NCBI RefSeq assembly: GCF_012726235.1
Contig: NZ_JAASAH010000003.1
Span: forward strand, 62,001 to 126,000
DNA length: 64,000 nt
Direction of reading: 5' to 3'
From: Streptomyces sp. HNM0574
GTDB taxonomy: Bacteria > Actinomycetota > Actinomycetes > Streptomycetales > Streptomycetaceae
In this document: piece after piece, positions 27,810-37,451 of the stretch
How the letters are laid out: each line of letters begins with the position of its first letter
Numbering within the stretch: position 1 is the stretch's first letter
The notes under the pieces: generated by a model
What the model was told of the DNA's origin: nothing
The model's database searches: none
Seen by the model: the letters and a program-made list of their open reading frames with translations, nothing else
Made by a program: the position numbers and the translations under genes

Positions 27810-28904
27810 ATGTCACGTACCGCCACTCCGCACCGGACAGCGTCCGCCGCCCTGCTGTGCGCCACGCTCTTCGTACCGGTGGCCACCGGGCAGCACGCGG
27901 CCGCCGCACCCGATCAACTCCCCGCCGAAGGCCCGCAGAGTCCGCCGGGCCGGGCGGCCGCCCGGGTCGAGCAGCTGTACAAGGAGGCGGGCGCCGCGAC
28001 CCGCGCCTTCGAGAAGGCCCGCAAGCAGGCGGAGGCGCAGCGGGCGAAGACGCGCAAGCTCCGCAAGTCCGTGGCCGCCAGCAAGGCGCGGCTGCGGGAA
28101 CTGCGCTCCGGGATGGGGCGGATGGCCCGCAGCCAGTACCGCAACGGCGGCCTCACCCAGGCGACGAAGCTGCTGTTCAGCACCGAGCCCGAGTCGTTCC
28201 TGGAGCGGACGTCCCTGCTGCGCAAGGGCGACCACGCGATGGTGCAGCTGTTCGTCACCGTCAACGAGGCCCAACGGACGCTCACCGCCGAGGAGTTGAA
28301 GGCGACCAAGGCCCTGGCGGCGCTGAAGGAGAAGACCGAGCGGCAGAACGAGATCCGCGCCGACATCGCGACGAAGCTGGCCCAGGCGCAGGAACGGCTG
28401 CGGCGGGTACGGGCCGAGCAACGGCCGGGGCCGCTGCGGCCGATGAGCGTCCCGGGCGGCACCTCGGCACCCGGCGCCGCCTCCGGCGGGGAGGACGGGG
28501 GCGCCTGGGTGAAGCCGGTGAAGAAGTACACCCTCTCGTCCGGGTTCGCGAGCGCGGGAGCGCGCTGGTCGAGCCGGCACACCGGGCAGGACTTCGCCGT
28601 CCCGGTCGGCACTCCGGTGCGCGCCGCGGGCGGCGGGACGGTGCAGGAGACGAACCGCGGGGACGCGTTCGGCAACAGCGTCGTCCTGCGGCACCCGAAC
28701 GGCTACTACACGCAGTACGCGCACCTGTCGTCGATCGCGGTGGCGCAGGGGCAGACGGTGAAGCCGGGGCAGCGGATCGGGCTGTCCGGGAACACCGGCA
28801 ACTCCACGGGTCCGCATCTGCACTTCGAGGTGCGGGTCACGCCGCAGATGGGGTCGGCGGTCAACCCGCTGCCGTGGCTGCGGGAGCACGGCGTCACGAT
28901 CTGA
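27810..28904 (+). CDS. Secreted M23-family (LytM-type) peptidase with coiled-coil domain
   Basis: A 364-aa exported protein. The signal peptide (MSRTATPHRTASAALLCATL, cut near HAAAA) is followed by a long charged coiled-coil region (about residues 45-210) and a C-terminal peptidase_M23 domain with zinc ligands in SSRHTGQDFAVPVG and in TGPHLHFEVRV. Such proteins cut or regulate cutting of peptidoglycan stem peptides during growth or division. The coiled coil resembles EnvC/NlpD or RipA-type regulators. The ATG at 27810 is the first start giving a signal peptide, although its Shine-Dalgarno is weak. Confidence 0.9.
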   Translation: MSRTATPHRTASAALLCATLFVPVATGQHAAAAPDQLPAEGPQSPPGRAAARVEQLYKEAGAATRAFEKARKQAEAQRAKTRKLRKSVAASKARLRELRSGMGRMARSQYRNGGLTQATKLLFSTEPESFLERTSLLRKGDHAMVQLFVTVNEAQRTLTAEELKATKALAALKEKTERQNEIRADIATKLAQAQERLRRVRAEQRPGPLRPMSVPGGTSAPGAASGGEDGGAWVKPVKKYTLSSGFASAGARWSSRHTGQDFAVPVGTPVRAAGGGTVQETNRGDAFGNSVVLRHPNGYYTQYAHLSSIAVAQGQTVKPGQRIGLSGNTGNSTGPHLHFEVRVTPQMGSAVNPLPWLREHGVTI

Positions 28905-28926
28905 ACGCGGCGCCGGGCGCGGCCGG

Positions 28927-29436
28927 TCAGCGGTCGCGTTCGGTGACGCGGATCTCGAACCAGGTGGTCTTGCCGCGCGGGAGCAGGTCCACGCCCCAGC
29001 GGTCGGAGAGGGTGTCGACGAGGAACAGGCCGCGCCCGCTGGTGTCCAGGTCGGCGACGGGCAGCAGCGCGGGCAGGCCACGGGACGGGTCCCGCACCTC
29101 GACCCTGATCCAGCCGCGGCGGCGCAGCATCCGCAGCCCGAAGACGTGCGCGCCGGTGTGGCGTACGGCGTTGCCGACGAGTTCGGAGACGAGGAGCACC
29201 GTGTTGTCGGAGAGCGGTCCCGGCATGGCCCAGCGGAGCTGGAGCACGGCCTGCGCGAGGCGGCGGGCGACGTGCGCGGACTGGGGGCGGTTCGGGAGCC
29301 GTACCTCGTCGGCGGTCGGATCACCGATGAGTTCCAGCACCTTGCTGTCGGAACCCTCGCCCACACCCTCGCCCGGAGCCTTCGGCACCCACTCGGTCAC
29401 GCTCGCCACATCTCCCTGTCCCGCCATGGGCACCAT
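28927..29436 (-). CDS. ATP-binding anti-sigma-factor-like serine kinase (HATPase_c_2)
   Basis: A protein of about 169 aa of the RsbW/SpoIIAB-like ATP-binding group, abundant in Streptomyces. The GHKL fold is visible: N-box LLVSELVGNAVRHTG, G1-like region RVEVRDPSRGLP, and G2 motif DTSGRGLFLVDTLSDRWGV. No HisKA or sensor domain is attached. Such proteins bind and phosphorylate anti-anti-sigma partners or regulate sigma factors. The start is uncertain: ATG at 29436 or 29427 both fit, neither with a strong Shine-Dalgarno. It converges with the M23 gene and is monocistronic. Confidence 0.85.
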   Translation of the reverse strand: MVPMAGQGDVASVTEWVPKAPGEGVGEGSDSKVLELIGDPTADEVRLPNRPQSAHVARRLAQAVLQLRWAMPGPLSDNTVLLVSELVGNAVRHTGAHVFGLRMLRRRGWIRVEVRDPSRGLPALLPVADLDTSGRGLFLVDTLSDRWGVDLLPRGKTTWFEIRVTERDR

Positions 29437-29690
29437 CTTCGCCTGCACAGGCGGGATTTCGGGCCCGTTCCCCACGATCCGGGGGCCGCGCGGACTCCTC
29501 GCGGGCGCGTGCCGGGCCGTTCGCACGACCCGTCACGCGCCCGGCGCCAACTCCGTGACCAGGCAGGACGCGTGACGTGACGCAGGCCACAACGCGACCT
29601 GGCGGCGCGGCGGTTAAGGCTCCCTTGAGGTGCGCTTCATTCCCCCGGAAGGTGCGGTGTCCGGCTGCGCGCCGCTGACGCGTGGCGGGC

Positions 29691-30458
29691 TCAGCGGAAG
29701 GTGGCCTTGCCCGGGCCCTCCTCGGCGAAGCTGCGCATGCCGCCCCGGGCGTCCTCGGTGGCGAACAGGCCCGCGAACCAGGTGCGTTCGACGGCGAGGC
29801 CGGTGTCGATGTCCGCCTCCAGGCCGGTGTCGACGGCCTCCTTCGCGGCCCGCAGCGCCATCGCGGGGCCCTTGGCGAGGCGGGCCGCCCAGGCACGGGC
29901 CTGCTCGTACACCTCCTCGTCGGGGACGACGCGGTCGGCGAGGCCGATGGCCAGGGCCTCGTCCGCCTTCACATGCCGCCCGGTGAAGATCAGGTCCTTG
30001 GCCTTGGCGGGACCGAGCAGCCGGGCCAGGCGCTGGGTGCCGCCGGCGCCGGGGATCAGGCCGAGCTGGATCTCGGGCTGGCCGAACTTGGCGCGCTCGC
30101 CCGCGATCCGGATGTCGGCGCAGAGCGCCAGTTCGCAGCCGCCGCCGAGCGCGTACCCGGTGACGGCGGCGACGACGGGCTTGGGGATGCGGGCGACGGC
30201 GGTGAAGGCGTCCTGGAGTCCGCGGGAGCGTTCGACCATGGCCGCGTGGTCCATGTCCTGCATCTCCTTGATGTCCGCGCCCGCGGCGAACACCTTCTCG
30301 CCGCCGTACAGGACGACGGCGCGGACGTCGTCGCGGCGGGTGATCTCGCCCGCGACCTCCAGCAGCCGGTCCTGGGTGGCGATGTCGAGGGCGTTCATCG
30401 GGGGACGGTCCAGGCGGACGGTGCCGACGCCGTCGGAGACCTCAAGATTCACAGTCAT
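29691..30458 (-). CDS. Enoyl-CoA hydratase/isomerase family protein
   Basis: A 255-aa crotonase-fold enzyme. The oxyanion-hole segments are AAGADIKEM and GGGCELAL, and the two catalytic glutamates of hydratases are present at E109 and E129 (KFGQPEIQLGLIPGAGGTQRL), so a true 2-enoyl-CoA hydratase is likely. It would act in beta-oxidation or branched-chain degradation. The ATG at 30458 begins MTVNLEVSDGVGTVRLDRP, a standard start. It follows the L,D-transpeptidase gene on the same strand with a 74-bp gap, but the two are not obviously related in function. Confidence 0.92.
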   Translation of the reverse strand: MTVNLEVSDGVGTVRLDRPPMNALDIATQDRLLEVAGEITRRDDVRAVVLYGGEKVFAAGADIKEMQDMDHAAMVERSRGLQDAFTAVARIPKPVVAAVTGYALGGGCELALCADIRIAGERAKFGQPEIQLGLIPGAGGTQRLARLLGPAKAKDLIFTGRHVKADEALAIGLADRVVPDEEVYEQARAWAARLAKGPAMALRAAKEAVDTGLEADIDTGLAVERTWFAGLFATEDARGGMRSFAEEGPGKATFR

Positions 30459-30532
30459 GCGACGAGGCTACGGCCTCGTCCCGGGCAACGCACCGCCTCC
30501 GGCCGCCGGTTGGCGGCGCGGCACGGGCGCCG

Positions 30533-31804
30533 TCAGGACTGCGGTTCGGTCCACTCCTCCCAGGACATGTTCCAGCCGTTCAGGCCGTTGTCCGGGTCGA
30601 TCGTCTCGTCCTTCGAGTTCTTGATCTCGACGACGTCGCCGACCATGGAGTTGGCGTAGAACCAGGCGCCCGGCGTCCCCTTGTCCCCGCCGCCCTTCTT
30701 GTCGAAGAGGCCGACGCAGCCGTGGCTGAGGTTGGCCTCGCCGAAGGTGTGCCGCGGGTTCCAGTAGTTGCCGTGGATGAAGGTGCCCGAGGTGCTCAGG
30801 CGCATGGCGTGCGGGACGTCCTTGATGTCGTAGCCGCCCTCGTCCTCGTCCCGGCCGAAGCCGACGGTGCGGCCGTCCATGCGGGTCTCCCGGTGGCGTT
30901 CGCTGATCACCATCCGGCCGTTGTAGGTGGGGTGTTCGTCGCTGCCCGAGGTGATCGGCACCGTCTTGATCCGCTCGCCGTCGCGGGTGACGGCCATCGT
31001 CTTCTTCTTCGCGTCGACGACGCTGACCTGCTGCCGTCCGACGGTGAAGCCGACGGTCTTGTGCTGGGTGCCGTAGCGGCCGTCGGACGCCTCGACGCCG
31101 TCGAGGCCGAGTGCGAGCTCGACCTTCGTGCCGGACCTCCAGTACTCCTCGGGGCGGAAGTCGAGCCGCTGGTCGCCGAACCAGTGCCCCTCGACACGGA
31201 CTTCGGGGTCGGCGGAGACGGATATCGCCTTCTCGACCTCGGCGCGGTTCTCCACCGGGTGGTCGAACTCCAGCGAGACGGGCATCCCGGCGCCGACGGT
31301 GCTGCCGTCCTCGGGGGTGAAGCGGCCGATGAAGGTGTTCTCGGGGGCGAAGGTGCGGAAGCGGGAGGTCTCGGTCCGCTCGCGGCCGTCGGCGTCCCGC
31401 GCGACGGCCCGCACGGTGTACGCGGTATCGGTGGCGAGGTGACTCGCGGGCGTCCAGCCGCGGCCGTCCGCCGCGAGGCGGCCCGCGACGGGCTCGCCGT
31501 CGGCGTCGCTCACCCGGACCCGGGTCAGCTTCCCGCCCTCGGCGGCGACCTTCAGGCCGCCGGAGGGGGCCACGTCCTCCGCGCCGTCCTCGGGGGTGAT
31601 CGCTATGCCGGCGGCGGAGCCGGCGCGCTCCTTCCCGCCGCCCTCCCGGCCCGAGGCGCCGCCGCTGCCGCCGCAGGTGCTGAGCGTGAGGGCCAGGACG
31701 AGCACGAGGCCGGCGGCGCCCGCCGAGGTTCCGACGACCTTCGCCCTGCTGTCGGTGCGTATCTCCGCCAGGTTCACCTTGTCCGTCAGCGTCTTGAGAT
31801 CCAC
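30533..31804 (-). CDS. L,D-transpeptidase lipoprotein (YkuD domain with Ig-like domains)
   Basis: A 423-aa cell-wall enzyme forming 3-3 cross-links in peptidoglycan. The N-terminus is a 20-residue cytoplasmic segment, a hydrophobic helix and the lipobox LSTC with lipidated C44, followed by a Gly-rich linker. Two Ig-like domains (about 70-180 and 185-280) precede the YkuD domain, whose signature appears as HGNYWNPRHTFGEANLSHGC with the nucleophilic Cys in SHGCVGL. This is the LdtMt2-type architecture of actinobacteria. The GTG at 31804 is preferred because GAGGGAG is well spaced before it. Confidence 0.92.
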   Translation of the reverse strand: MDLKTLTDKVNLAEIRTDSRAKVVGTSAGAAGLVLVLALTLSTCGGSGGASGREGGGKERAGSAAGIAITPEDGAEDVAPSGGLKVAAEGGKLTRVRVSDADGEPVAGRLAADGRGWTPASHLATDTAYTVRAVARDADGRERTETSRFRTFAPENTFIGRFTPEDGSTVGAGMPVSLEFDHPVENRAEVEKAISVSADPEVRVEGHWFGDQRLDFRPEEYWRSGTKVELALGLDGVEASDGRYGTQHKTVGFTVGRQQVSVVDAKKKTMAVTRDGERIKTVPITSGSDEHPTYNGRMVISERHRETRMDGRTVGFGRDEDEGGYDIKDVPHAMRLSTSGTFIHGNYWNPRHTFGEANLSHGCVGLFDKKGGGDKGTPGAWFYANSMVGDVVEIKNSKDETIDPDNGLNGWNMSWEEWTEPQS

Positions 31805-32186
31805 TGTGTCCACTCCCTCGTGATCCCCCGCGCGCCGCCCCCGCGCGTCCGCCGCCTGCGCCCCCGCGCCCGAGCCCCTCGTGCGCCTCTCGTCAGACAA
31901 CCACACGACGGCGGCCCGGCACCTCCCCCTGGTGTGTCACCGTTCCGTCGCAATTCCGGGCGCGGCACCGGCCGTCGTCCCTGGTGCGAGCGCAGGTCCC
32001 GCGCGGCCATCGGCGGCGTGCCGACCGGGCCGCGCGGGGGAAACGGGACGGCGGACGGTGTGAGCGGGCACGTGCCCCCGGGAAGAATCCGCGGGGCCGG
32101 GACAACCACCCCGGAACCGGCCGCAACCGGCCGCAACGCACACCGAACGGCGGCGGGCCGCGCCGCGAGCCCCGGGAGGCAGTCAC
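31805..32186. other. Divergent gene-free region between the L,D-transpeptidase and glgX
   Basis: A 382-bp divergent intergenic region, strongly C-rich near 31855-31890. It contains ACCGGCCGCAACCGGCCGCA, a short direct repeat near 32115-32134, and the glgX Shine-Dalgarno GGGAGGC. No promoter pair stands out and no gene is credible. Confidence 0.6.
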
Positions 32187-34424
<2,238 letters not shown>

Positions 34425-34436
34425 GCCGGGGCCCGC

Positions 34437-35297
34437 TCAGGGCTTGATCGCGACCCCCGCCCAGAGGCTGACCTCGTGGTCGGCGGCCGTGTCCGGGGCG
34501 CCGGCGACGGCCGGTTCGCCCTCCTCGGGGCGCCAGCGGTGGGCGACGGCGAGGCCCGGGTCGACGAACTCCAGGCCTTCGAAGAAGGGCTCGATCTCCT
34601 TCTTCGTGCGCAGCTTCACGGGGATCTCGGACTTGGCGTACACGTCCACGATCGAGCCGAGGCTCTCCTCGGCGAACTCCGGCGTCGCGTGGCTGATCGC
34701 CAGGGCGCTGCCCGAGGGCAGCGCGTCCATCAGCGTTTTGACGATGCCGTACGGGTCGCCCTCGTCCGGGACGAAGTGCAGCAGCGCGTTGAGCGAGAGG
34801 ACGACCGGCTGCGTCAGGTCGAGGGTCTCGGCCAGCTGCGGGGATTGGAGGATGGAGCGCGGGTCGGTGACGTCGGCCTGGATGTAGGCGGTGCGGCCCT
34901 CCGGCTTGCCGGTGAGCAGCGCCTGCGCGTAGGTCAGCACGATCGGGTCGTTGTCGACGTACACGACGCGCGCGTCGGGTGCGACCTCCTGCGCCTTCTG
35001 GTGCAGGTTCGGCTCGGTGGGGATGCCGGTGCCGATGTCGAGCCACTGGCGCATGCCGTGGACGCGGGCGAGGTAGTGCGTGGCGCGGTGCATGAAGGCA
35101 CGGTTGTGCCGGGCCGCGGTGAAGGCTTCCGGGTAGATCTGGATGACCTTGACGGCCTGTTCCCGGTCGACGCTGTAGTTGGTCCTGCCGCCGAGATAGA
35201 AGTCGTACAGCCGGGCCGCGTGCGGCCTGCTCAGGTCGATCTCGGTGTGCGCCGCGGCGGACCCCTCGCCGTGACCGCTGCTGTGCTGCTCCGTCAT
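34437..35297 (-). CDS. SAM-dependent methyltransferase (DUF574 / Methyltransf_19 family)
   Basis: A 286-aa protein of a large actinobacterial family. Diagnostic parts are PHAARLYDFYLGGRTNYSVD, ARHNRAFMHRATHYLA, the SAM motif I variant QWLDIGTGIPTEPNLHQ, RVVYVDNDPIVLTYAQALL and the late IEPFFEGLEFVDPGLAVAHR. Substrates are not known for the family. The ATG at 35297 gives the usual short N-terminus. It is divergent from the M4 protease gene. It interrupts the glucan genes but shows no functional tie to them. Confidence 0.92.
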   Translation of the reverse strand: MTEQHSSGHGEGSAAAHTEIDLSRPHAARLYDFYLGGRTNYSVDREQAVKVIQIYPEAFTAARHNRAFMHRATHYLARVHGMRQWLDIGTGIPTEPNLHQKAQEVAPDARVVYVDNDPIVLTYAQALLTGKPEGRTAYIQADVTDPRSILQSPQLAETLDLTQPVVLSLNALLHFVPDEGDPYGIVKTLMDALPSGSALAISHATPEFAEESLGSIVDVYAKSEIPVKLRTKKEIEPFFEGLEFVDPGLAVAHRWRPEEGEPAVAGAPDTAADHEVSLWAGVAIKP

Positions 35298-35743
35298 GCG
35301 CTGCCTCCGGTCGTTCCCGCACCGGTGGTCGTCCGGCACGTGTGCGCATGCTAACCGCCCTCCCCGCGCCCGGGGCAGCGTCAAATGCCCTGAACAGCAG
35401 GGGAGTTGGCGAGATCACACGGGCGGCGGGACGGGGGCGGCCCCGGGCACGCGCCCATGTCCGCTATGCGGGCGGGCACTTCGTGTCAACGAACGAAATC
35501 CGGCCAAGGTGGGGATCGTCTCGGCCGCACCCCGTGACATGAACACTTCCGCGGTGGGAGTCTCACGACGCATCGTGCGCTCGCACACATCCCGTGCACA
35601 CGCGTACGCCGCACCCGCACTGCGTTCCACAGATCTGCCCGGACGGTGCCCCGCGCACCTCCCGCACCACCACGCCGCACGGCGCGGCACCCGGTACGGG
35701 AGCGGCGGTTCCGCCCGGCCCCCACGGCAGAAGGAGCCATCGA
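35298..35743. other. Divergent gene-free region between methyltransferase and protease genes
   Basis: A 446-bp gap. It contains the minus-strand promoter candidate described separately and an AAGGAG (35731-35736) that serves the protease gene. The rest shows no gene, dispersed repeat or long hairpin. An open frame from 35594 into the protease gene is only its untranslated leader. Confidence 0.65.
35461..35489 (-). promoter_or_regulatory. Candidate promoter for the methyltransferase gene
   Basis: Read on the minus strand, TTGACA (35489-35484) and TAGCGG (35466-35461) are spaced by 17 bp. The -35 is a perfect consensus, the -10 lacks the final T. Transcription would leave a leader of about 155 nt. 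Confidence 0.45.
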
Positions 35744-37366
35744 GTGAGATCCACCAGCAAGAAGCAGCGGATGTACCGGATATCCGGCGGCCTCGTCGCC
35801 ACGGCGGCTCTGCTGGCCGCCGGCATCACCGCCGGTACCGCCAACGCGGGCCCCTCCGAGAGCGGTTCGGGCTCGACGCTGCGGACGAGCGCGCTGCCCG
35901 CGCAGCTGTCGGCCCCGCAGAAGGCCGCGCTCGTGAAGTCCGCCGACACGGCGGAGGCCAAGTCCGCCGACGCCCGCGCCCTGGGCCTCGGCAAGCAGGA
36001 GAAGCTGCACGTCAAGGACGTCGTCAAGAACCAGAACGGCGACACCCACGTCCGCTACGAGCGCACCTACGACGGACTCCCCGTCATCGGCGGCGACATG
36101 GTCGTGCACAAGAAGGCCGACGGGAAGCGCACCGGCGTCACGAAGTCCACCGACGCGAAGCTCGCCGTGGACACCTCGGCCGCGCCCGCCGCGAAGAAGC
36201 CCGCCACCGCGAAGGCGGAGGGCAGCAAGGCGCCCCGCAAGGTCGTCTTCGCCGCCGAGGGCAAGCCCGTCCTCGCCTGGGAGACCGTCGTCGGCGGCAC
36301 CCAGAAGGACGGCACGCCCAACCGGATGCACGTCATCACCGACGCCGAGTCCGGCAAGAAGCTGCTGGAGTACCAGGGCATCCAGGACGGCACCGGCAAG
36401 AGCCAGTACAGCGGCGACGTCGAGCTCGGCACCTCGGGCTCGGACGGCAAGTACACGCTCTCCGACCCCAAGCGGGGCGACGACAAGACCACGAACCTCG
36501 ACGGCGGCGAGAGCGGCGACGGCAAGGCGTTCACCGACGAGGACGACAAGTGGGGCGACGGCACCCCCGGCGACCCGCAGACCGCCGGCGTCGACGCGCA
36601 CTATGGAGCGGGCCTGACCTGGGACTACTTCAAGGGCGTGCACGGCCGCGAGGGCATCGCCGGGGACGGCAAGGGCGCCCTCAGCCGCGTCCACTACGGC
36701 AACAACTACTCCAACGCCTTCTGGGACGACAGCTGCTTCTGCATGACCTACGGCGACGGCGAGGGCAACAAGAAGCCCCTCACCTCCGTCGACGTCGCGG
36801 CCCACGAGATGTCGCACGGCGTCACCTCGACCACCGCGAACCTGGTCTACGCGGGCGAGTCCGGCGGCCTCAACGAGGCCACCTCGGACATCTTCGCCGC
36901 GGGCGTCGAGTTCAAGACCGACAGCAAGACCGACGTCGCCGACTACCTCGTCGGTGAGCAGATCGACCTGAACGGCGACGGCACCCCGCTGCGCTACATG
37001 GACGAGCCCAGCAAGGACGGCAACTCGCTGGACTACTGGGACGAGAAGGCCGGGGACGTGGACGTCCACTACTCCTCCGGCATCGCCAACCACTTCTTCT
37101 ACCTGCTGTCCGAGGGCAGCGGCGCGAAGGAGATCAACGGCGTCAAGTACGACTCCCCGACCGCCGACGGCACCAAGGTCGAGGGGATCGGCATCGAGAA
37201 GGCCGAGAAGATCTGGTTCAAGGCCCTCACCGAGAACATGACGTCCAACACCGACTACAAGGGAGCGCGCGAGGCCACCGTCAAGGCCGCGGGCGCCCTG
37301 TTCGGCGCCCAGTCCGCCGACGCCAAGGCCGTCGAGGCGGCCTGGACGGCGGTCAAGGTCAAGTGA
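35744..37366 (+). CDS. Secreted M4-family neutral zinc metalloprotease (thermolysin-like)
   Basis: A 540-aa preproenzyme. The signal peptide runs VRSTSKKQRMYRISGGLVAT and ends near TANA. An FTP/PepSY propeptide (about 60-220) includes YERTYDGLPVIGGDMVVHK. The catalytic domain has the zinc motif HEMSH in DVAAHEMSHGVTS, the third ligand Glu in SGGLNEATSDIFA, and the C-terminal VHYSSGIANHFFYLLSEG with the catalytic His region. It degrades extracellular protein. The GTG at 35744 has AAGGAG 7 nt upstream. Two cysteines (DSCFCMTYG) may form a disulphide. Confidence 0.95.
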   Translation: MRSTSKKQRMYRISGGLVATAALLAAGITAGTANAGPSESGSGSTLRTSALPAQLSAPQKAALVKSADTAEAKSADARALGLGKQEKLHVKDVVKNQNGDTHVRYERTYDGLPVIGGDMVVHKKADGKRTGVTKSTDAKLAVDTSAAPAAKKPATAKAEGSKAPRKVVFAAEGKPVLAWETVVGGTQKDGTPNRMHVITDAESGKKLLEYQGIQDGTGKSQYSGDVELGTSGSDGKYTLSDPKRGDDKTTNLDGGESGDGKAFTDEDDKWGDGTPGDPQTAGVDAHYGAGLTWDYFKGVHGREGIAGDGKGALSRVHYGNNYSNAFWDDSCFCMTYGDGEGNKKPLTSVDVAAHEMSHGVTSTTANLVYAGESGGLNEATSDIFAAGVEFKTDSKTDVADYLVGEQIDLNGDGTPLRYMDEPSKDGNSLDYWDEKAGDVDVHYSSGIANHFFYLLSEGSGAKEINGVKYDSPTADGTKVEGIGIEKAEKIWFKALTENMTSNTDYKGAREATVKAAGALFGAQSADAKAVEAAWTAVKVK

Positions 37367-37406
37367 CCTGATCCCCGGGCGCCTTCACGGCGGGGCCCGG
37401 GCGAGG

Positions 37407-37442
37407 CGAGGGGCCGGGGAGCACACGCTCCCCGGCCCCTCG
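37407..37442. terminator. Bidirectional hairpin terminator between protease and glgP
   Basis: A perfect 16-bp stem (GAGGGGCCGGGGAGC with its complement, extended by one C-G pair) around loop ACAC lies between these convergent genes. Confidence 0.82.
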
Positions 37443-37451
37443 TACGTCCCG

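Noticed and set aside
35594..35743. N-terminal extension of the M4 protease
   Set aside because: The GTG at 35744 has AAGGAG and starts a proper signal peptide; the extension is Pro/Thr-rich leader sequence.
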